A DNA stretch of 25,134 bases from positions 1 to 25,134 of IMG/VR virus record IMGVR_UViG_3300021961_000586; one strand, 5' to 3'. The notes beneath the pieces are model-generated. The model did no database searches. It was not told where the DNA came from and saw nothing but the letters and a program-made list of their open reading frames with translations. Made by a program: the position numbers and the translations under genes. Source of the stretch: a virus. Positions 1 through 7,254 of this stretch are shown here, in pieces (position 1 is the first letter of the stretch; each line of letters opens with the position of its first letter).

Positions 1-1197
1 GCCACGGAGTTCGCCGGGGACGCTCTTGAGCGCAATATCGGCGGCCTCAGAAAAATCGATGAAGGATGGGATTCCCGATTCAAGAGACTTTTCCTGCATC
101 ACTTCCGAGTCAAGGACAATCATTCCCTTGACTTCGCCAGTGGTGCCCTGGATGTAAACCTCCATCACCTTGTCGTTCTTGCCAAGGATGTCAACGACGT
201 ACATGTCGGCAATATCGGAGTAGCCGGAATCGATGACCTGACCTTTGAACGAAGCCTCCGCAAGACCTTCGACCTCAAGGAGGCCAAATGGGATTCCGTT
301 GCCCTTAGTGCAACCGCCCATGCAGTCGTCGCACGTCGGGGTCGAGCCGGGGTACACCTTGCGATCGAGCGAGCAGAGGTAGCCAGTGGCAGCGAGTTCT
401 TCCGACTTGACATTGAGAGCGCTAAGGCGACTGGAACGATATGCAAGAAGGCTCTTTTCGCCCATCTCGTCCTCGTCCTCTTCCTCGTCCTCTTCCTCTT
501 CCTCGTCGGTCTCCTCGGCGTCTCCCTCTTCTTCGTCCGACTCCTCAGCGGCCTCGGGTGCCTCGGGCGTCTCGGCCTCGTCGTCCTCTTCTTCGTCCTC
601 GTCTTCGCCGTCGGCCTTCATCATCATGGGCTTCTTCTTGCCCCAGCCCTTTGCCTCGGCTTCGTCCTCGTCCGACTCCTCGTCCGACTCCTCGTCCTCT
701 TCCCCATCCATCATCTCGGCGTCAGCCTTGACCTTCATGGGCTTCTTCTTGGAGAAATCTTCTTCCTCGTCCAGCATCTCGCCGTCTTCTTCGGTGAGGT
801 CATCCTCGGAACCCATCTCCTTGGAGGCGGCCTCCTCTTCCTCGTCCATTTCCTCTTCGTCGACGGGGACCATCTTCATGGCAACGGCCATTGCGCCGCA
901 CTTGCCACAGACCTTCGATCCGGGTGTGAAGCCGCATTCCGCGACTTCATAGCCCTTGGCGCAATTCAACAATTTGCCATCTGCGTCAATCTTGACAACA
1001 GCCTTTTCGTCATATGCCATGGTTCCTGGCTCCTTGTAATGAATTGTTTTGCTCAAGCACCCACTCGGAGAGGGGCACCCTTCACATGGCATACTAGCCT
1101 TATTACCAGTGACCATGCAGTAGTACTTGTTGTCTTTTTCTCTCGGACCTGCTTGCCTATTGTAACCCATCTCCGGCTTGTTTTGTTGAAAAGTCAT
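1..1197 (-). CDS. Cys-rich, highly acidic phage protein with PepSY-like C-terminal region (partial, runs off left edge)
   Basis: At least 399 residues are read on the minus strand; the C-terminus lies outside the window. From the ATG at 1197, the N-terminal part holds Cys 27, 38, 41 and 47. A second Cys cluster (GSKVCGKCGAM) follows. Next comes a long Glu/Asp tract (about 421-870) broken by two basic islands, KKKPMKVKAD and KKKPMMMKAD. A third cluster (PTCDDCMGGC) comes after that. The region coded by 1-250 resembles a PepSY-type fold: YVVDVLGKNDK, then EVYIQGTTGEVKG, then a new unit starting IDFSEAADIALKSVPGELRG. The clusters suggest zinc binding. Position after the portal and protease, plus the acidity, suggests a scaffold or head assembly role; this is inference. 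The start is uncertain: ATG 1197 has a weak AAGAG, while the in-frame ATG at 1020 has AAGGAG 9 nt upstream. I chose 1197 because the extra 59 residues carry the same kind of Cys knuckle. I do not recognise the family as a whole. Confidence 0.75.
   Translation of the reverse strand, partial: MTFQQNKPEMGYNRQAGPREKDNKYYCMVTGNKASMPCEGCPSPSGCLSKTIHYKEPGTMAYDEKAVVKIDADGKLLNCAKGYEVAECGFTPGSKVCGKCGAMAVAMKMVPVDEEEMDEEEEAASKEMGSEDDLTEEDGEMLDEEEDFSKKKPMKVKADAEMMDGEEDEESDEESDEDEAEAKGWGKKKPMMMKADGEDEDEEEDDEAETPEAPEAAEESDEEEGDAEETDEEEEEDEEEDEDEMGEKSLLAYRSSRLSALNVKSEELAATGYLCSLDRKVYPGSTPTCDDCMGGCTKGNGIPFGLLEVEGLAEASFKGQVIDSGYSDIADMYVVDILGKNDKVMEVYIQGTTGEVKGMIVLDSEVMQEKSLESGIPSFIDFSEAADIALKSVPGELRG
1030..1035 (-). 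promoter_or_regulatory. Strong internal ribosome binding site (AAGGAG) before in-frame ATG 1020
   Basis: On the minus strand AAGGAG lies 9 nt before ATG 1020, which is codon 60 of the open frame beginning at 1197. It could be the true start, giving a protein lacking the first Cys cluster, or a second start producing a short form. The same bases also encode Lys-Glu, so chance is possible. Confidence 0.45.
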
Positions 1198-1209
1198 TGC
1201 AACTCTTGC

Positions 1210-4200
1210 TTACGTGTTGGGGATATCGACAGAGCGACCCTGTGAGTTTGTTCTCTGCTGCGTACGGGATCCAATTTCTTCTTGTGTCTTATTGATAAAG
1301 GTAGCCATCCCTGACCGAGCCATCATGTCAAGCAGTCGAGCAAAAGCCTCTATTCGCTCTTCTCCTCCAATCGACATCTGGCGGTCGATCACGATCATGA
1401 TCGCGTCCATGATTTCGTCAAGTTCCGCTTGGTTGACGAGGATCTCACCTGCGTCGGTCCTCTTGGACCCGGTCTTCGATGCCCCCTGTCGCTTGATGAT
1501 TTGCTCAAGCAACTTCAGGGACTTGGCAGTGGCGCGATCTCCGTTCTTTTCCGCTTCGCGAATCTCCTTGGGGAGTGATCCCTCGATGGCTTTGAAGAAC
1601 GTAGCCTGACCCTTTACCTCCGTACGTCCAGCCTTCTCGGAGGAAAAGCCCTGGTCACGGGCGTTAAGATATTCGGAAATATTTTTCTTGTATGGCTTGA
1701 TCGCTGAAGCAAATCCGTTGCGCTCAACCTCATCAATGAATTCATCACCCTGCCGTCCGAGCCGCTCGGCCCCTTCGGTACTTCCCTGTTGGATGAAGGG
1801 GTCGTCGCTGAACTGCTCTTGGAGGTCTTCAACCCGACTTAGCAGGCTCCTGGCAGTGCGGACACTGCGAGACTCTGCCGGTGTCAACTCATCAAGAGAA
1901 TTAACCTCTTCAAGGTAGTTCTCCAGCGAATCGATCAAGGACTCCAACTGGGACATCGTCAGATCATCGCTATCGGTCAGAATCGAGAGAACGTCCTCCC
2001 AAGCCTCGGCATGGAGTTCATCTGCCTCACCAGAGTCGGCCATGGCCCTGGCATTGTCTCTCTGCTTGTTGATGCTGTTGTCAAGACTCTTAAGGATTTT
2101 CTTTCGAGCAGCCTTGGCGTCCTTTGGAGTTATCTCGCGCTCCTCCGCCACACTGGGAGTTTGGCTTTCGGTAGCGCGCGCCTCGGCTCTCGCTGCAGCA
2201 CGCTCTCGGTCGGCGTCCGACATCGATTCAATGTCTGAACTGATCTGCCGACGACGGTCACCCATTCTTTCTTCCAGACGACGGCGGCGCCGAGCGGCCG
2301 GAGATTCTTCCGCCTCAAGTGCTCGTTCTGCAGTCTCGTTAATGAGCCGCTTCCAGTCCGCTTCTCGAAGACCCGAGTTCTCCGGCTTGAGATTGGTGAA
2401 CAATTCCTCTTCTTGCTCATCTGGGCTCATGAGTTCCCAGTCAGCGGGCTTAACCGCCGCCCAGGTCTTGCCCCTGAAGCGCTTGTCGTCACCTTCGCCG
2501 ACCGGACGACCCCTCTTGCGAGGTGCAACTTCAGAAGACAAGCCCGACCTCTTCGATCCGTACAATGGCATGCCTTTGCCACGAGGGCTGTAATTGGCGT
2601 AGTAGTCATGTAGGCGGATCCAGTCCTTGGGGGAAAGTTGCCCGTCCTGGGCGTCATATTTCTCGGCCAAACGCCTAACGACACCAAATCCACCTTGCCG
2701 CTTTGCCCAGAAAATGAATTCATCTTGCATTGACTGCGGGATGTCATCGGGCGCGCCGTTGTTGGGGCGCCGGCTGGAGAACCCATGCATCTTGAGTGGG
2801 TTCGACCGAGCCTCGGCAACCTGAGGCGAGACATACTTGCCCTTCGGGTTTATGGCGGCTAATTCGAGCACATCACGCATCTGTCGTGGGTAATCGATGC
2901 CCTCATAGTCCAGGGCCTGCAGCCCATCGATAACTCGGCCGTAGGTCTCTTTGTCCATCCGAAGCGAGCCATTTTTGGCGCTACTTGCCGCATCGACATA
3001 TGAAGCAAGACCCTCTTTGGCTCTTGCTCGACTGACGCGCTGAGAGGCTAGGCCGATGGACTTCCTGATGTCACCCAGTTGATCGTTAGTGAGGGTTACC
3101 TCCACCGGACCCTTGGCGTCGACACGACCAGTCTTGCTGGGGGTAGGCCGTGCTGCTCCAGCAGCATTTCTGAGAAGAAATTCGGCATAATCCTCTTCGC
3201 GTGCCCGCATGTTGTTTGCAAGGTCAGAGATTCGCTTGGCCGCAGCGAGCCTTTCAGCGTCGGACATAGAGTCCATCTTGCCGTCCAGGGCGTCCATCGC
3301 TTCGTTGAAGACATCGGTCTCATTGCGGTCCAGTCCGCCCAAGGTCGTTATCCGATCTCGGGCCGACGCCAGGCGCTGCGATGGTGTCGGCTTGTCGCCA
3401 ACCACATCACCATTTGGCTTGACCCTGTAGCGTGCGACTCTCTTTAGTATCGCCAACTCTCGCAATGATGTGGCACCCCCAAGTTCAGATGCATGTATTT
3501 CTGAAATGCCACCAAAAGTTTCAAAGCCGGCTCCGTCATTGAGGCGGACATAGATCTCTTGTGCGCCTGCGTCGTAATGCATGCGACTGAACGGCTTGTT
3601 CCGACTCGCTCCGGGCGCCGGGTAGATCTGGCGAGTTACGCCAAGCCCATTTCCTGCAGGCCGAGCCGACGAGAAGCCTTCTCGCGATTCTCTCGATCCG
3701 AGATACTTGCCGTACTGCTTGGCACGTTCCTTGTCCTTGGCTCGTGCCGCCTTTTTCTCCGCAGTCTTGACGAACTCTCTAGCAACACGAGGGTGGCCGT
3801 GAGTCTCGAACTGCTGCTTATCGGCTTGAGCAATGTACATGTCGATTTGCGATTCGTTGACTTTGTCAAAAAGTTCAACAAGATCGTCATACCAATTGCC
3901 CAGTTCGTACCGCTCGTACTCTGCCTCATCGTTTTTGGCAAAGGGGTTTGTTTCAAACTCGCGAATAAACTTTTCGCGCGTCATCCCTTCCATGAGGCCG
4001 GCAAGTTCTTCCCGGTCAGAGTTGATTTCTGTTGCAATTTTGTCGATTTCTTCCGTTGCCTCTTCGATGTCGGTCTTGGCATCGTCTAACTTCTGATCAG
4101 CCTCTTGCCATCGAGCGTTTTCATCAGAGTAAAAAGCCAGGATTTCATCGACGCCCGTATCGAGTTCTTCCCACTCGGCGTAGAGGTCGTCATAGGCCTC

Positions 4201-7155
4201 GTCAGTATCCCCCTCCTGGAGCGGGTTGAAGTCAGGATTGTCATCCCAGAACTTCTGCAACTTGTCAAGACGCGACTCAAGTTCGGACATGTTTGAACTT
4301 GGTTCCTTGGTATGCCAACGGCCCGAAGAGGAGAGTCCCTCTGGGCGAGTTACTGGCTTGTATCCCAGAAGTGTCTCGATTTCTTCATCGTTGAAGCCGA
4401 GTTCTTTCAGCCTCTTCTCTCGTCGTTCAGCAAGTTCATTGCGGAAGTTTTGGCCGTCAAAGACCGTGCGACCACGCTCGTCTCGCTGGATCATGCCATC
4501 GCCACGCTCCAGACGCTCCGATGAAAGGCCGTCGCTAGAAGGGATGCCCTTCCTCGCCTTGTGGTCCTCAATAATCGAACGGACTACGTCAGAACGAGTC
4601 ATGTTGTTCTCGTCCATGATTTCGGAAACGGTGTTTCCTTGATTGAACTTTTCTCGAATGCTGGACGTCAGTTTCCGATCCTCTTGCGAAGCCCGAACGA
4701 ATTTCCCATCTTCGGTTCGGCGGACGCGAAGTGCGCCGTCGTCGGTGATCTCCCAATACTCGGAATCGCGCGGGTCATATTTGCCGGACTGCAGACGCTT
4801 CATCCGATCTGTCATCTCACGTAAGCGATCCTCGTTACGCTCCTCCCTGGTGGAAGGAGCCACGGAGCGCTTGCGCCCTTCCGTTCTGCTGAGAAGTGCG
4901 AACGGTTTGTTGTCGGAAATTGCACGAGCGTTGGATCGCGCATCGCCTCGTTCCGTACGGTTCAGAAGGATGCTGAATGGAGTCTCTCGTCCGCCCGTTG
5001 ATCGCTCGCGATTCCCGAGCACGACTCGGATGGTTTCGTCCATCTCCTCAATGCGCTTACGTGGGTTCGGGTCAGTAGTGGGTCGGCCGTAATTGCGCTT
5101 ACCCGGGGTCTTTGGTTTGCCCGAGTCTGGTTTGGCGAACTGACCGCTGACTGCGTCGGCTAGAGGTTTGACGCCAGGGGTTGCAGGACGTTCGAAGGCT
5201 GTGCCCTCCTGAACCAGCCCGTCGTTGTCCCCGTCTACTGCGTTAGGGTCAAAGCGGGCGGTCGCGAATCGCGCCGCCCTACGGCCTTTTCCCCCACCAC
5301 CGCCAATCCGCCCTCCTATCGCTTTATAGGAGAAACTCCCCATAGCGTTTTGGATTGCCGCCCTAAATTCGGGCGTTGCTCCGGATTTGACGATGATGCC
5401 CTTCTCCGTAACTTCTGCGGTAGCACCGTAGTAGTCGAGGATCGGGTCAATGTGGGATTTGGTATCAAAAGCCTCGTGGATTTCGCACGGGATGAGTAGC
5501 GCATCTTTCTCTTCGACTTCTCCAGCAGAAGAAATAACTTCCTGCAGAAGCGAGACGATGCTCTTGAGTTTGTTCATGTTCCGGGTGCTGATTACGCGCC
5601 CAGCCTTGATGTCGATTTCCATTGTTTCGAGAAAATCAGCGGTGGCCGGTTCAAGCAATGACTTCTCGCCATCGCCAAACTTCTGGATAATCCGGAGAAG
5701 TCTGGGCATGGTTTCGTCTTCATCAGGACGGGCCATGCGGCGAGGCACGTCAATTTCAGGCTTCTGCTGAGGCTTCATCGAAACGAATTCCATCATCACC
5801 CGCTCGGGCTTGCCGAACATGTAAGAGCCGGATTCATCTTCCCGGTGGTAAGACATGCGGAACGTCATCCGCTTCGGTCCCTTCATGGCATGGAAAACAA
5901 CCAGGTTCTCACTCGCCTCGATGATCTCGATCGGATACTGCGAGCGACGACTCATTTCCATGAGCAACGCATTGCGCTTCTCCGGGCTGAGCGGCGTGGC
6001 TAGACCATCCTCGAAAATGTCGGAGTTGGCTTCTTCTTCCTCTTGCTCTTCGCGTCGTCGAGCAGCAATCATCTGCTGCCACCGCTGGCGAACAGCGTCA
6101 GGCATTTGCTGGCCCATGTAGTGGCACTTTTCGTCTTCGCTCATCAGTTGGAATTCAATATCATCCACGTCATCGAAGAAGTCGAAGTCATCTGAATAGT
6201 CGTAATCGTCTTTCTTTTTGGTATTTTCATACCGTTCAAGCAAGCGACGACCCTTGGCTGCGAGTTTTGCTGCGTCAGCCATATTCTTCGGAACTGGCTC
6301 GCCCCACGCTGCGGCTGAGAGGGCAAGTCGAGTGGGCTTGCCGTTGGGCTTCTTCATTGGCCCTGAAGGGTTGGTGAAGAAGCGGGTCAGGAACGATCCC
6401 TTGCGACGCATTTTCTGGGGGGTATCTGCCGCGCCCATGACGCCGGGCTTCAGGTTTGCCCCTTCCGTACGAGCGAAATGACGACGACCAGCGGCAGTCA
6501 GTCCACCCTTGGGGTCACGAAGTCTCTCGCCCTTTTCGTCGAAAGCAAGTCCATCGTGCTCGAAGAACCAGGAATCGTCGTCCTCCGCCTGGAGGGACGT
6601 CGCCATGTCGTCAATGTCTTCGAAGATGGCGGGGTCATTCTTCACCGAAATTGTGCCAGTTAGTTGGTTGGCACCATGAAGGACGGGAGAGCACTCGTAA
6701 AGTTCAACTTCACGAAGGATGTTGGCCTGGCGGCTGGGATCAAAGGTGGCCTGAAGTGTCTTGTAGCCGATGCTCCACTCCTGGTCTTTCCCAAAAAACG
6801 CGACGCTGGCAAAGGCCTCGCGCCCCTTTTCGGTACCGAGATTAAATTGCACTTTTGCGTAGAGACCGCCAATATTTGCCTTCTTCATCTTTTCCGGCAG
6901 GCGCGGGTCATTGGGACCGACTTCGTAGATTTCAAGAACCTTGCCGATCGGATCGTTCCAACTGTGGCCCCAGACTACGCGAGGCTTGCGGCGCTTCAGA
7001 CTTTCAGTAAAAGCACCGGGCTGGATGATGTCTCCGACGGAATCCTTGTTGCCGATTCCAGCAACAAAACACTCGACGATTCCCTCCGCCTTGTCAATAT
7101 TGATTTGGCCAGGATTCTGCTTGATTTGCAGGTTGGATTCAAACTTGTTCGGCAT
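1210..7155 (-). CDS. Giant prohead protease polyprotein (peptidase S78-like N-terminus, 1981 aa)
   Basis: Residues about 20-172 match HK97-type prohead proteases, which cleave capsid assembly proteins inside the prohead. His64 is in GHSWNDPIG, Ser128 in EWSIGY, and an acidic residue is in LYECSPV. The family is usually around 200 residues; this protein is 1981. Behind the protease come a basic module at 213-310 (KGGLTAAGRRHFARTEG, then KGSFLTRFF, NPSGPMKKPNGKPTRLALS and WGEPVPK, resembling DUF6321); acidic and mixed regions; a DxDxDG-like loop at 636-650 (DGDNDGLVQEGT); two PF-x-LL-x-RTE-x-G motifs near 726 and 751; an HTH-like stretch at 833-866; then long charged helical regions. Six G-[LF]-S-S motifs begin at residues 876, 940, 1160, 1458, 1538 and 1836. 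The start is ATG 7155, because GGAGGA lies 4 nt upstream; the frame can be extended to a TTG at 7179. The gene sits between portal and the acidic protein. Family assignment of the protease is firm; the rest is undetermined. Confidence 0.9.
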   Translation of the reverse strand: MPNKFESNLQIKQNPGQINIDKAEGIVECFVAGIGNKDSVGDIIQPGAFTESLKRRKPRVVWGHSWNDPIGKVLEIYEVGPNDPRLPEKMKKANIGGLYAKVQFNLGTEKGREAFASVAFFGKDQEWSIGYKTLQATFDPSRQANILREVELYECSPVLHGANQLTGTISVKNDPAIFEDIDDMATSLQAEDDDSWFFEHDGLAFDEKGERLRDPKGGLTAAGRRHFARTEGANLKPGVMGAADTPQKMRRKGSFLTRFFTNPSGPMKKPNGKPTRLALSAAAWGEPVPKNMADAAKLAAKGRRLLERYENTKKKDDYDYSDDFDFFDDVDDIEFQLMSEDEKCHYMGQQMPDAVRQRWQQMIAARRREEQEEEEANSDIFEDGLATPLSPEKRNALLMEMSRRSQYPIEIIEASENLVVFHAMKGPKRMTFRMSYHREDESGSYMFGKPERVMMEFVSMKPQQKPEIDVPRRMARPDEDETMPRLLRIIQKFGDGEKSLLEPATADFLETMEIDIKAGRVISTRNMNKLKSIVSLLQEVISSAGEVEEKDALLIPCEIHEAFDTKSHIDPILDYYGATAEVTEKGIIVKSGATPEFRAAIQNAMGSFSYKAIGGRIGGGGGKGRRAARFATARFDPNAVDGDNDGLVQEGTAFERPATPGVKPLADAVSGQFAKPDSGKPKTPGKRNYGRPTTDPNPRKRIEEMDETIRVVLGNRERSTGGRETPFSILLNRTERGDARSNARAISDNKPFALLSRTEGRKRSVAPSTREERNEDRLREMTDRMKRLQSGKYDPRDSEYWEITDDGALRVRRTEDGKFVRASQEDRKLTSSIREKFNQGNTVSEIMDENNMTRSDVVRSIIEDHKARKGIPSSDGLSSERLERGDGMIQRDERGRTVFDGQNFRNELAERREKRLKELGFNDEEIETLLGYKPVTRPEGLSSSGRWHTKEPSSNMSELESRLDKLQKFWDDNPDFNPLQEGDTDEAYDDLYAEWEELDTGVDEILAFYSDENARWQEADQKLDDAKTDIEEATEEIDKIATEINSDREELAGLMEGMTREKFIREFETNPFAKNDEAEYERYELGNWYDDLVELFDKVNESQIDMYIAQADKQQFETHGHPRVAREFVKTAEKKAARAKDKERAKQYGKYLGSRESREGFSSARPAGNGLGVTRQIYPAPGASRNKPFSRMHYDAGAQEIYVRLNDGAGFETFGGISEIHASELGGATSLRELAILKRVARYRVKPNGDVVGDKPTPSQRLASARDRITTLGGLDRNETDVFNEAMDALDGKMDSMSDAERLAAAKRISDLANNMRAREEDYAEFLLRNAAGAARPTPSKTGRVDAKGPVEVTLTNDQLGDIRKSIGLASQRVSRARAKEGLASYVDAASSAKNGSLRMDKETYGRVIDGLQALDYEGIDYPRQMRDVLELAAINPKGKYVSPQVAEARSNPLKMHGFSSRRPNNGAPDDIPQSMQDEFIFWAKRQGGFGVVRRLAEKYDAQDGQLSPKDWIRLHDYYANYSPRGKGMPLYGSKRSGLSSEVAPRKRGRPVGEGDDKRFRGKTWAAVKPADWELMSPDEQEEELFTNLKPENSGLREADWKRLINETAERALEAEESPAARRRRRLEERMGDRRRQISSDIESMSDADRERAAARAEARATESQTPSVAEEREITPKDAKAARKKILKSLDNSINKQRDNARAMADSGEADELHAEAWEDVLSILTDSDDLTMSQLESLIDSLENYLEEVNSLDELTPAESRSVRTARSLLSRVEDLQEQFSDDPFIQQGSTEGAERLGRQGDEFIDEVERNGFASAIKPYKKNISEYLNARDQGFSSEKAGRTEVKGQATFFKAIEGSLPKEIREAEKNGDRATAKSLKLLEQIIKRQGASKTGSKRTDAGEILVNQAELDEIMDAIMIVIDRQMSIGGEERIEAFARLLDMMARSGMATFINKTQEEIGSRTQQRTNSQGRSVDIPNT

Positions 7156-7254
7156 TGGTCCTCCGATTGTTAATGTCAATGATAGGACACTTGCACTGTG
7201 CTTCTGCGCAACAATAGCAGTCTTTTGATGCCGTTTCAGTAAATCAAATAGGTT
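7156..7254 (-). other. Short intergenic region between portal and protease genes
   Basis: The 99 nt hold the GGAGGA ribosome binding site of the protease gene at its proximal end. I see no convincing promoter with correct spacing, and no strong hairpin with a T tract. Confidence 0.5.

Noticed and set aside
386-952. Plus-strand Ser-rich frame of 188 residues
   Set aside because: It is the reverse complement of the Glu/Asp codon tract of the acidic minus-strand gene; the poly-Ser is a by-product of GAG/GAC/GAA repeats, and it has no ribosome binding site.
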